Source: Lepidurus packardi (taxonomy: Eukaryota; Arthropoda; Branchiopoda; Notostraca; Triopsidae). From it: 64,000 nucleotides of DNA. The translations under genes were made by a program, and so were the position numbers. Below, one piece after another: positions 33,501-44,307 of this stretch. The DNA lies in the NCBI GenBank assembly GCA_023053545.1, contig JAKZAN010000006.1, positions 4,531,001 through 4,595,000 on the forward strand. Direction: 5' to 3'. The notes under the pieces were generated by a model. That model saw only the letters and a program-made list of their open reading frames with translations. It was not told where the DNA came from and made no database searches. Numbering within the stretch: position 1 is the stretch's first letter; each line of letters begins with the position of its first letter.

Positions 33501-35787
33501 GTTGTTGGGACTACGTCTAACAACCGAGCAAAATGGAACTCTCACTGCGGAAGCTGTTCTGTGCTATATCTGCGCTGGCAACCTGGAAAAGATGGTCCAA
33601 GCCTGGGTCAGCGCTGGTCATCCGTTATCCACCTCAAGCGAGCTGCAAGATTTGGTCGAGCAAGTTATGGTACTCCGCAAAGCCTTGCAGTTAACAGGTC
33701 GAGCCAGCGAAATTCCTAGCGGACCTTTGACTTCCCAGCTGTGTCGCTACGCGTCCTTACTGGCTGGACAAGGCAGTTTATCAACTGCCCTTTCATACTT
33801 GGACCTTTCCAGTGATGTAATCTATCAAATTTTCCATTCTCTCTCTATTAACAGTCGTCGATATTTACCGATATTTCTTCGTTTTTTCTTTCAATTTTCC
33901 GATAGGCTTCCATGGTGGAGTTAAAGAACCGTTTGCAAAAAGCACTGGGCTACCAATCGCAACCACAAGCACGTGCTGCTCAACCACTGGGCTTTACCAG
34001 GCCCCAACAACAGCCCCTTCCTTCGCCTTATACTCAAGTGAGGAATTTTCGCAAATAATGTGCAATTTTGTACAAAAACCATCAGCAAACCGTTTAAAAA
34101 CCTTTTTTTTAGAATTTCCAAGGAACGGGAGCACAGGGGTATTCAGCAGGACGATTCGCTCATGCCAATCCACCTGCACCACAGACTCCTCATCCTTCCC
34201 TATTTAACCCGCTTTCAGTCCAAGCGAGTCCGATTCCCTACACGCCACAGCCATCAGCCCCGTCTGTCCCTCAGCAAGTGCCCTTATTGTCCCCAGGAGC
34301 AGCTAGTAACCTTGTTGCCCCGCCCCCACCAGCTGCCAGCGCCGGCACAGGACCTTCCAAAGGTAGAAAAGCCCTTATTATCTGAAATCACGAGGAAAGT
34401 AATACGTTGTTTTGTCTTTTGGCGGCTTTAGGCGGATTGCTAGGTCGATCCCGTGCGTACGTGCACGATCCCAGCATGTTTGACAGTCGGCCAGCGCCTC
34501 AGAACTTGTATAGTCCGGCGCCGATGGCTCCTGCGCCTGCGTATGGCCAGTCTACTTTCCCTCAAATGCCATCTGCCTCTCCTTATGGCTCAACCACAGG
34601 CGGAACACAAGGACTTTCTATGAATGGAAGTCCACAGATTGGTTTTATGCCCAGCACATTCAGTTATACGTCTTCGGGTAAAGATTCCCTTCCTTTTCCT
34701 TTCTTTCCTTCCTTACCTGGCTTTACAATCTAACTTCTTTCCTAAAACAAACAAGAAAAACAGGTTCTATGCTTCCTTAACACTTTCGCTTTTCGTTGTT
34801 GACAGATGCTACTACGAGTTACGGCGCGACTACATTAGAGCCTAGTTTTGGCATGCAAGCACCTCCACCTGCTCGTCCCATGACGCCTGGATCAAGCATT
34901 GCATCCGGATCGGGTTTACCACCCCCACCGGTGTCCCATCCTCCCCCTGGATGGAATGATCCGCCCATGTTTACCGCCTTAGGAAGAACCAAATCGACGA
35001 AAGTCGATCCTGTCCTGGAGCCCATTACTCATCCGCTGTTTGGCGTCGCACAGCCTGAACAGCAGCCGCCTGTGTCTTACCAAGTAATACTTTCTCTTTC
35101 AAGATGGGTTGATTCACATTTCCTTCTGCTTTAGACGGGAAATTTCTATAATCCCACGCCTGCAACAGCAGCCATGCCCACTATGGATGGGTATGGGCAC
35201 GCTGGGGTAGTGGAACAAGCTCGGGAGGCGGAGCCTACCTCTTTCCAGCCCCCACCAGCACCTGTGGAAGAACTGCGGAATATTCCTGAGGAGCACCAAA
35301 TCTTGGATACCGTTTTCCATACACTCAAAGACAAATGCCTGCAGTTGGCGAATAGCCCAGTAACGCTCTTCTTTTTTTTCTTTTATTTTTTTTGTTAATC
35401 TGTGGCGAGGTCGTGTGCTTAATTTTTATGTGTTACGTCTCTTTCAGCAAATGAGAAGGAAACTGGATGACGTGGCGAAGAAACTTGACAATCTTTCCGA
35501 TCGCCTGCGTTCCGACTCGGTAAGACCTTGAATTGAGTCTTGTTTTTGTTGGGGTTGGGTTATTAAAGCGAGTGTTTTTATTGTTTAATTTATTGTAGCT
35601 ATCCAGCGCAACCTTGCTTGGCTTACATCAGATTGTTCAAGCCGTGCAGAACGGAGATTATGCCACCGGTTTATCCTTGCAAACACAACTGGTTTCGGGT
35701 TTGAATTTCTCCGAAATTGGAGCGTTCATACCTGGCATCAAAGTGCTGTTACAGCTCGCAGCGCAATTGGGAGTTTATCTACAGTAG
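30513..35787 (+). CDS. SEC31A: SEC31, outer-coat subunit of COPII vesicles
   Basis: Starts [20 protein letters not shown], the conserved SEC31 opening, followed by WD40 repeats: [67 protein letters not shown] and [20 protein letters not shown], ending at about 31910. The alpha-solenoid follows: [20 protein letters not shown] and [20 protein letters not shown] at about 33120-33260. Then comes a long Pro/Gln/Gly-rich linker (about 33920-35080), which recruits SEC23 in this family, and a C-terminal helical domain ([28 protein letters not shown]) ending YLQ at 35787. About 17 exons. SEC13-SEC31 heterotetramers form the cage on vesicles leaving the ER. Complete and intact as far as I can follow. 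Confidence 0.96.
32636..32945 (+). repeat. Tandem duplication of about 153 bp inside a SEC31 intron
   Basis: Two near-identical copies, about 32640-32794 and 32795-32945, share TTTTTAGTATAATTTT, TATCTATATACTTTATAAAT and TTTCTTTTACATTTTCG. The second copy ends at the real acceptor (TTTTCTAG before the exon at 32948). In the first the matching site reads TTTTCTAATATAGG. Confidence 0.9.
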
Positions 35788-36224
35788 AAAATTTTGTTTC
35801 GTTACTTTCTGTTTTTTTCCCCACGGTCGTGAGATTGAGCAACATTTTGTTTATTTTTCAAGACGGTAAGAGAGTACCTTGGTGCACATTTTGCACTTTG
35901 TGCAAAAAGGTGAACATGAAGAAGGTGATTTTATCTTGTTTCTACGCTATGGGGGGAACTAGAATATGTTTTAGCTAGGTTATCTATCATAACTATGTTC
36001 TAAGTTCGAACTATTGAGTTTGTCTATTGGAGTTACAAATTGTTGGTGGAGATTTACGTTCCATGTTTAACATAAAGGAGGGCTTTAATAAAGAAAAACG
36101 AATAGCTTCGCAAAGATCCCGAGCACATAGTGAGCAACGATTGACGGGTGTAAAAACATATATTATTATAATATTTATATTGGTTTCTTTCTTCTATCGA
36201 TCGATGAGCAGCTATCGCTTCTAA
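35788..36224. other. Convergent region between SEC31 and PAQR3
   Basis: Presumed overlapping or adjacent 3' UTRs. Contains AATAAAG at about 36086. Nothing else is seen. Confidence 0.5.
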
Positions 36225-38115
36225 CTATGCGATAGTTTGGTTTAAATTGATTCCAAATTCGAAGCAGCCATGAACAGCGCGGAAGTTGGCGTACTCGACG
36301 CTCGTGTGGTGCCAATGGTAGAAAGCTCCTGTGATGATAATGTGCCACCATTGGTGCGAAGCGCCGATGTAGTCCACTGCACCTGAAATGTTATAAAACG
36401 TCGAGTTATGGTAGCGAAGAAAATGGGTTATGAAGAAATCGCATGGTCTGTACCTGGGAAGAACACTTCAGGGATTCTTGTGACGTAGAAGAACAACGCA
36501 ATCCCGCAGATGAAATACATATAAAAAATGCGTCCCACAAGTGCCTAGTACAGGATAGGAATTAAAGCATGTTTATTATCTGAACCAGTTGTCCGATCAG
36601 CTGTTTTTATGTCTTTTTGGGAGTGTACGAAAGTAATTCCGACAGGAAAAAGACATTTAGGGGACTGTCTTGACTGACTAGGAAAAGAATTAAACGAGTT
36701 AGACACGATCGAAAAACTGTACGCTTGATACCCAGTTACGATTGTTTTGTCACTCCAGTGCTCAGCTTTAAAGCTATACAACATAATTGTGTTCATTAGA
36801 AGCTAGGAATAAAAGCAAGAGGACCATTCTCGAAAGTAATATAGATATTAGGTATTTGCAGTGGACCACTTACGTGACTTAATTCATTGCCCCATCCGTC
36901 GTGCTGGTAAACCCAGTGCAGGCAAGGCACAAAGCCAAAGGCGCTCCAAGCCATGTAAACAACGAGTCGGAGAGTCGCATATTCATCCCCAAGTAATTTC
37001 GGCGTCACTTGTACCAGCATGGCTCCCGCGAACATGATGCCCACGAGACATAGATACGTAATACAGTATTCCTTTGACAAAAAGGCCACGTTGAAGGTTG
37101 AAATTAGTCGCTGTCATCTCGCCTCTCTAGGCATAACAACAATGAAAAATAAGAATAAAGGACACTTACCGGTTGACACCAAAACGCATAGTAAATGCCG
37201 GTGAAATAAATGCCCAGTAAACTGATGGAAATGCCGAACAAATCCCTCGAGAGCCAACATTGATACGCATGTTGCGAATGGCAGCAAAACACGTGATATA
37301 AGGCGGAAAGCAAGGTACAGACCTTACGAAAGAGAAGAACTAGGTTAGGAAGGGCTATAACGGGTTGTGTGAATTGTTTGCTACAACTTCCCGGCACGTC
37401 TACAGTTCTAATGGCTTACTTGGAAGCAGAGGAGGATGAAAATAATAACCCAGCGGTCTACTTCGAAATGCTCGGCCTCTAAAGTGGGCGTTAAGAATTC
37501 CTTAATCATCAAATAGCCAAAGAGCATCGCTGACAGCAAATGGGTCCAGATGTTGAGCGTTTCGTTTGTCCACCAAAATACGCTAAATAAAGAAATGCGC
37601 CAAAAAAGTGGATTTAGGGAAGGCGGCCGTTTTACATAGGCAAGAACTAGGCCCCAAAGCTAAAAGCAGACTTGAAATGAAAGAGAAAGCGAAAGTGAAT
37701 GCATGGAAAAGGGAAAGTGGTTTTTCCTGCATCGGTCCACGCAGGCCAGGCATTTTTTTGTACATCGTTGCGTATAGACTTGCCTTTGTAGACATGCGGT
37801 GGTATTGTCGAGATTAACACGATATCCCGATAGGATATACGGATTAAACTGCAAAAAATCGGGAGCTGCATGGAATTCGACCACCGCGCCACTCGCGATA
37901 TTTGCGTTAACCTTCGCATGACTGCAGCAGTTATTATTATTTATTTCTTTGAGGTCAGATCCGCTGGGAGTACGCGACCTAGACGACTTTGATGATAAAG
38001 ACGAAAGAGAAGCTGAGCGACTTCGTCTTTTGCGGCTGCTTGTGCTTCGCTGACGAGCAAAGAATTGACGCCATTCTGCGTTAATCTCGCACGCATCTTC
38101 CAAATGAGGGGGCAT
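36225..38115 (-). CDS. PAQR3: PAQR3-like progestin/adipoQ receptor-family membrane protein
   Basis: The first exon (about 37784-38115) begins MPPHLEDACEINAEWRQFFA, has a Ser/Arg-rich disordered stretch, and then the PAQR entry motif (FLQFNPYILSGYRVNL). Later exons encode FWWTNETLNIWTHLL, LSALYHVFCCHSQ (conserved Ser/His), ISLLGIYFTGIYYAFWC, and near the end GAVDYIGASHQWWH and YHWHHTSVEYANFRAVHGCF. These are the conserved Asp and His residues of the zinc-dependent, ceramidase-like seven-helix fold. The family member PAQR3/RKTG is a Golgi protein that tethers Raf in vertebrates; function here is inferred from that. About six exons. The first intron appears to start with GC (AAAG|GCAAGT), because only that site keeps the frame. 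The N-terminal Ser-rich extension is longer than in human PAQR3. Confidence 0.88.
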
Positions 38116-39480
38116 GATGATATACTTGGATACACTTGAGAGGAAGCCTGTTGTTTCGGGATTTTACTCGGAAAAAACACGGGAAAACGGGGGAAATATC
38201 AAAGGAGTTTGAAAACACTCTAAGTTGTCACTCTCTACTGGCCGGAGATATATCGGAGGATTGTTGGTCACATGCCCATGCTTATTTTTAACGGAAGATA
38301 CGGGAGTTTTACAGAGCAACGCCGTGAAAATAAATTTTCACACACGAACACTACTGCGTTAGTTCTTGCTTGTCCCAAACTGAACTTGTCTCGTCTAGAT
38401 CCCGAGAGCCACTGACGCCAATTGCGTTATGAAGATAGAGGAAAAGAGCCAAGGCGATTTGAAAAAACGATAAGCGTCTTTCTCTTGCTCGCTCTCTAAA
38501 ATAACCGCAAGCTTTCTTTGGCAATACAAAATGAGTGCTTTCAGGTTTGCTTTTTCGACACCTAGCTCTGTCTTTCTGAATTCCGAATGAAACTTTCAGC
38601 AAGGAAACCAGCAGGCTGTAACTACTAAGGAGACTCTTTAATAAGGTGCTCTCGCTCTAGAAAATGGTCACTTTCTCTTCACATAAGGGTAGGTTATGGG
38701 CAAGGTCACGAACACTTTCCCTGTTTATCACAAGCGGGTATAGAATTGCAAAAAGACAGAAAAAACGGGCTGGACTGGTCCTTGAAGCATGGCGAGCCTC
38801 TAACTTTATAAGCTATCTCGTACGAGCTTATATTTCCTTAACGGCCTGCGTAGGATATGGAAATGGAAATGAAAAGACAGCTGGCCTACTTTTGCACAGC
38901 TTTTGACCACGTTATAAGGTCTCTCGAACGCAACCTCGTGTGTTCACCTTGAAAGGACCTCGCAAGGCATCAAAGGCTTGAGTCCTTTAAATCTTTGGAG
39001 GTTGCTCTACGAACAGGTTCTCGTTTACCTAAGAGGCCCTTCGAGATTCTGTAGATGTTCAACCGAGGTCAAAGGCAACCAAGTTCAGAGCTGACTACCA
39101 TGGTCAATGACGTTGTTGCTTTAACGCACTTCGGAAAACAGTGTCAAGGGTTGTTTATGGGGGTTGCTTATAAAATATACTAAAAAAATGTGCTCCATGT
39201 AAGCTGGTCGACGAACAGGTAAACAAGATTCATTTGGGCACTGCAGTCCGGAACAGAAAGGTTTTTATGTTTTAATATACCGTAGTTCGGTTTAGTGCTA
39301 AAAATTTGTATGTAGAAGGTAAGGAATGAGGAAGTGAATGATTTTTTTAGGTATGAGGAAGTGAAAATAGGAATTCAAGATGTAAGAATTAGAAAACTGA
39401 AGTAAAGTCTTAATCCCATTAAGTTGCTGGTATCCTCTTTTTTATTGACAACCCAGCCGTACAGAACACAGAGGAATAGT
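38116..39480. other. Intergenic region between PAQR3 and RpL34
   Basis: Holds the PAQR3 promoter (near 38120-38350) and the downstream flank of RpL34. Short open frames on both strands have no recognisable content. No RNA gene or repeat is supported. Confidence 0.5.
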
Positions 39481-39965
39481 TTAAGCCTTAGTGGTTTTCG
39501 GTCCCTTGACGGCAGCTTGTTGTGCCTTCAGGACTTTGGCTACGATCTTCTGTTCTTCAATCAAGAAAGCTCGCACGATCCTAGAACAACAACAGTATGA
39601 TTAAATTCCACTTCGAGCTACTTTTTGTAGAAACATTACTTTTCTCGGACGCAGGTGTGGCAAAGAACTCCGCCATATGCTCTGTACACTTTCTTCTGTC
39701 TCAAAGACATGCGACGTTTTTCATGAGAACGAGCAGGTCTGATACCGCGAAGTTTGGTCTTGCATTGTCCACACTTGGGGACCTTCAGCGGCTTCTTCTT
39801 ATATTGGTAAACTAATCGTCCACCCGGAGTCCGGACACTAGATAAATGGAAAAATTAAATAAAGTTACTTGAAAACTAAGGAGCAATGTGTTTGTTTTAC
39901 ATCCGTCTCTGATTGCTCGGAGTGTTGTACGACAAACGGCGACGGTATGTCAAACGTTGGACCAT
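39481..39965 (-). CDS. RpL34: 60S ribosomal protein L34 (eL34)
   Basis: Three coding exons: about 39901-39965 (MVQRLTYRRRLSYNTPSNQR), 39640-39839 (VRTPGGRLVYQYKKKPLKVP, then CGQCKTKLRGIRPARSHEKR) and 39481-39581 (IVRAFLIEEQKIVAKVLKAQ ... TTKA). This is a full-length eL34, including the CxxC pair and the second pair in GGVLCHTCVREK. It is a component of the large ribosomal subunit. A further 5' UTR intron is likely (donor near 40073, acceptor near 39972). It is divergent from VTI1. Confidence 0.97.
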
Positions 39966-40104
39966 TTTCACCTAAATGTACAACTAGTATGAGTTTCTCA
40001 CTTCGATTCTAATTTAGTAAATAATAACAGTTGAGTTTTTAACGAAGGATGACTGAGATATTGGACAATTTACCTATTTTTTGATAGGGGACCCGGTGGA
40101 AAAC

Positions 40105-40120
40105 ACACCGAAAGAGAAAC
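40105..40120 (-). promoter_or_regulatory. TCT/5'-TOP initiator of RpL34
   Basis: On the minus strand the sequence is GTTTCTCTTTCGGTG, a pyrimidine-rich initiator of the TCT/TOP type used by ribosomal protein genes, placed about 150 bp upstream of the ATG and just before the candidate 5' UTR intron. Confidence 0.6.
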
Positions 40121-40396
40121 AAACAGTGTTGCCAAGTGCGAAGAAATTCGTCTATCCTTCTATGTATACTTTCTTCATTCACGAACGATAGATTAAGCTA
40201 CTTCAACCATATAATAAAATTAATATTAATTTAAAAGTTTTCTTAAAATCAACACTAATGAAAATGTACAAAAATATAAACTTGGCAATTTAATTTGTAG
40301 ATCAGGATTCCGGCCGCTGTATTTACGTTGTCGTTGATTTTACATAATTTAAAATTTCAAGTTTGTTGCATTTAATCAAGCTAAATTTGTACAGCA

Positions 40397-41347
40397 ATGG
40401 CTAATCTTCTAGTAAACTATGAACAGCAATATGCTACAATATCAGCAAGCGTAACTGCAAAGACTAGTCAAATACTGCAATCAGCAACAGGTACTTCTCT
40501 TTGAAATATAATATGAAAATTTCCTTTCATTTTGTATAGATTTAACAGTAAATCCTTCTTCATTTTAGGTGATTTACCTGGCTTAATTAACTCGGTGGAT
40601 AAGGAACTTGAAGAGGCCAACGAACTGGTACATAATTTCGCCTTTTCTCTTGTCATTATTCTATATTCCTCTTTCCTGTTAGCTTTCACTATTCTTATTT
40701 CTTATAGCTGGAGCAGATGGACTTGGAAGTTCGCCAGTTGCCTACCAACGATAGGACAAAGTATCAAAACCGTTTGCAAAGTTATAAAGCTGAATTAAAG
40801 CGCCTAGAAAAGGACTATAAACAAGCACGACACAAAAACCAAGAAAGTGGTAACTATGACTTGGCACTTTTCCTTTTCTTTTCACTCAAACTTTCCTTGT
40901 TAGTAATGCGAGAAGACCTCATGGGTGGAGAAAGCCATGCTATTTATGGGAATGGGGATGAGTGGCATGATCAGAAGCAAAGTTTGCTGGAAAACAGCGA
41001 AAAACTTGAGCGCGGAATCAAACGTTTGGATGCCGGTTATAAAATAGCCGTCGAAACTGAAGAGATTGGATCCCAAGTTCTCACTGATTTGCATCAGCAG
41101 CGCGAAACCATCAACCGGACGCGTTCTAGGGTATACTGCGACATTCTAATTAATTTCTAATTAAATACCATTTAATTATCTCCAGCTTCGCCAAACGGAC
41201 AACGATTTGAGTCGGAGTGGTCGTCTTCTGAACCGTATGATAATGCGGATTCTTCAGAATAGACTCGTATTGCTAGGCATTGCGTTGCTAATCATGGCTA
41301 TTATTGTAATTGGTGTCTATTTTTCTGTACGAAAGCATATTGCTTAA
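40397..41347 (+). CDS. VTI1A: VTI1 Qb-SNARE (VTI1A-like)
   Basis: Starts MANLLVNYEQQYATISASVT, followed by the N-terminal three-helix region (LINSVDKELEEANELLEQMD, MDLEVRQLPTNDRTKYQNRL), then the SNARE helix (LDAGYKIAVETEEIGSQVLT, LHQQRETINRTRSRLRQTDN) and a single C-terminal membrane anchor (LVLLGIALLIMAIIVIGVYF) before SVRKHIA. The central-layer Gln region (EIGSQVL) is present. Five exons: about 40397-40491, 40569-40628, 40708-40849, 40904-41130 and 41186-41347. VTI1 works in Golgi-endosome-lysosome fusion. Length (about 220 aa) is normal. It is divergent from RpL34, with which it shares a roughly 400-bp 5' region. Confidence 0.95.
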
Positions 41348-41881
41348 ATGCCTGCTCATTTGCTGTACATTGTAAATTTAAACTTGTGTATCATTATGGG
41401 TTTCTTTTCCTTTTGTAATTCTGTGTAACATGTGGCGTGTAAACTACGGCAGCTGTTCATTCCAGAGTGTAAAAAAAAACAAAGTACTAGTCCTTAAACG
41501 TTATGTGTGTGTCTCGTTATTGATTGACTGTAGGCTGTACTAATGTGGGATTTAATAAGATTTGTAATTCTCGAGTTCCCACCATTTTCTATTTTTTCTT
41601 TACTTAATTTGCTTAGTTAAAATTGTTCTCATCGCATAGCTTAACCTAAAAGCCCTTGTTCCATAATTTAGCAAGTGTCGGCCTTGGGTGATAATCTCAA
41701 GATTAAATCGAAGTAGGGAAGTCGTGTGTTGGTCGCTTAGCGCAAGTTCAGGTTGGTCACGTGACCCAACCTTCCCGTTATACCAGTGTTTGTTGTGGAA
41801 AGCGGGCCCGCGATATCGGTTCGCTCTAAAAGTTCATTGTTGACAATATTTAAGTCATATATTTTTATAATAAGTTATACC
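41348..41881. other. Spacer between VTI1 and ZDHHC6
   Basis: VTI1 3' UTR followed by the ZDHHC6 5' flank. No coding sequence or repeat recognised. Confidence 0.5.
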
Positions 41882-43936
41882 ATGGCCTTTGGACCTTTAA
41901 AGCGCGTTTTGCATTGGGGCCCACTTATTGCTTTAAGTAATGTCAAAATGACAAAACGCGATTCTAATCCTATTGCTTTTGTAGGTATCATCAAATGCAT
42001 TACGTTCGCAACCTTTCATTGTTACTCGATGTGGTGGCCGCCCGTGGAATCGCTGGGAGGGTTTATAAATGCGGCGACCTTTTCTCTTCTTAGCGGGTTA
42101 ACGCTATATCACATGATTTGTGCATTGTATGTTGGTCCAGGTCACGTCTCATTGGGATGGACACCAGTAAGTTTCTTGTGTGTATTTGTATTCTTTGAGT
42201 TCATTGCCTTTTCCCCTTACACTCCTTCTAGGAAAATCCGGAAGATTGCCAGTTTTTGCAATACTGCACTGTTTGCCAAGGATATAAATCACCCAGATCT
42301 CATCACTGTAGGAAATGTAAGTTTTTTTACCCCTTTTTATTTCTACACTAAGCACTCTGCAGGTTTTCGTTTTTACTTGAGTTGCCTTACCGTTAGCAAA
42401 CTTTTGGCATGGCTATTTACATTGAAGCATGTTTATCATTAGGTCAGCGGTGTGTAATAAAAATGGATCATCACTGTCCATGGATAAATAACTGTGTGGG
42501 CCATCGTAACCATGCGCATTTTACTGCCTTCCTCTTATCTGCTGTGTTGGGCTGCTTTCAAGGCGCTGTTGTCATGGGCTGCACGATGTATAAAGCGCTA
42601 AACAGGGTAATTTTGACCTAAACTTTTTCAAACTAGTGTAAAAACGTGTTTTGTTAGAACCATTACATTCACTACAGAATTCGTCAGGAGCCGTTAATTC
42701 ACATGTCGTTGCACATGTTCGTTTTTTGCCTTTTCTCCATTGGTTTGGCCATTGGAGTTGTCGTAGCTGTTGGTTTCTTGCTTTTCATCCAGGTTAGACC
42801 TGCTTTCTTTTTTACCCGCACCAAAAGGCACGAATTAATCTTCTTTTGTTAGGTTCGATCCATTTTGCGGAACCGAACAGGCATAGAAGATTGGGTAGTT
42901 GAAAAAGCCCATTACCGACATGCAGAGATTGGAAGCGTGTTTGTTTATCCGTATAATCTCGGCCGGATGAAAAATTGGAAACAAGTAAAAAAGAAAAGAT
43001 AAATGAGCTCGTAGAACCTGCATAATGCTCCGTTTCTGTTTGAATAGGTTATAAACTTGAGCTGTCATCCATTGGGAGATGGCATCACTTGGCCTGTGGT
43101 GGAAGGTTGCAATCAATACTCGCTAACGGTAAGAATAACAAACTCCAATGGTTTCGTTCAACAGGTCGTTAATATCTTTGTACTTACAGACGGAACAAAT
43201 AGCTCAGAAGCAGGTCAAGAGGGAAAGAACGTTGGAATACGTGGTTGAAAAGCCTTATGCCGGTTCGTGGTTTCCTTTATGGAGTAAAGGCTGCTGTATT
43301 GCCTACCATCCACCCTGCACGGACGAACCCAGAATTGCCTTACTAGCTGGAGATAAACTATTGGTCACTAGATGGAAAAAGTAAAAAATTAGTTTAATTC
43401 AACAGGTCCCCGGTTTCAGAATCCGGACACAAAAATGACACCACGGGTGTCATACTGTTTCAAACCTTCTCCGGAAATTCAATGACAAACTGGTGTCACT
43501 CGAGTTGAAAATTGGTAGGGGGATTGGAAATGCGTTAGGTTAGGTTATAGCTTAAGTTTAGCTAAGGTTAGCGATTCTCATCAACGAAAGTTGATGAGAA
43601 TCGTTAAGACTTGTATTTTATTTCACTCCATTAGCTGAAAAAAAATTCATAGTTACAAAGTGACACTATAGTGTCACTTTTGACAAGGAGATACAGTACA
43701 TCTATTTGTCACTAAATCCAGAGAACGTGTTGGTTCAATTATATAGCTTTATTTTTGTAACTTTATATTGTAATCTATATAATAATTATATTTTTGTGAA
43801 TCCTCTTAGGTATTGGATGTATGGCGAAGTGTTCGAGCGGGATGGAACCGAAATTCCGGTTCGGGTGAGGGGTTGGTTTCCCCGTTCTTGTGCCGTAATG
43901 ATCGGCCAGCTCTGTGATTCAAAGAAAACCAACTAA
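41882..43936 (+). CDS. ZDHHC6: Palmitoyltransferase ZDHHC6
   Basis: Starts [19 protein letters not shown]; further exons give two membrane segments, then the zinc-binding DHHC cysteine-rich domain ([24 protein letters not shown], then [20 protein letters not shown]) at about 42230-42530. The catalytic Cys of DHHC is present. Two more membrane segments follow ([20 protein letters not shown]), then a linker ([30 protein letters not shown]). The C-terminal half contains the SH3-like domain that marks ZDHHC6 ([34 protein letters not shown]) and the protein ends CDSKKTN. The human enzyme is in the ER and modifies ER proteins. About ten exons. The intron 43384-43809 holds three perfect hairpins, described separately. 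Confidence 0.95.
43435..43453. repeat. Perfect hairpin 1 in ZDHHC6 intron
   Basis: ATGACACC / GGTGTCAT, an 8-bp stem with a 3-nt loop. It shares the TGACAC/GTGTCA motif with the palindrome at 43657-43680. Confidence 0.8.
43572..43603. repeat. Perfect hairpin 2 in ZDHHC6 intron, GAAA loop
   Basis: CGATTCTCATCAAC, loop GAAA, GTTGATGAGAATCG: a perfect 14-bp stem closed by a GNRA tetraloop when transcribed on the + strand. Confidence 0.9.
43657..43680. repeat. 24-bp perfect palindrome in ZDHHC6 intron
   Basis: AAAGTGACACTA followed by its exact reverse complement, without a loop. Confidence 0.9.
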
Positions 43937-44307
43937 GCGAAAAGCATCTTAAATTTTTTAACCTTTTTTGCGATGTTGCCTACCTCTTCTAGTCCACCTA
44001 TTTGGCGTTGCACTTAACAACTTAACTATGCATCATTCGCAAATCACTCCCTACTCACGCAAGCAAAAAAAAAAAAATTAATAAAAAACTAGTTCAACTT
44101 TTATTGCAAAATTTAGCGGCGTTTACAAGTTTAAAAAATCTTCCAGACCAAAGGTAGAAACAGCACTTGCAAAGTGCGAACAAAAAACATATAAAAACCA
44201 CAAGTAAGTAGAGAATTAATGCAGGGAAACGTTCAGGCAGCCATAAAACGGCTAACTTAGCTGTCATTTTTCTCTCGTCTAGAAATCCAAAGCATTTTTG
44301 CTCTATT
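43937..44307. other. Convergent 3' region between ZDHHC6 and the metallophosphoesterase
   Basis: 3' UTRs; AATAAA at about 44080 for the + strand gene. No coding sequence. Confidence 0.5.

Noticed and set aside
38351-38602. 83-codon minus-strand frame
   Set aside because: No domain, no splice partner and located in the PAQR3 upstream flank.
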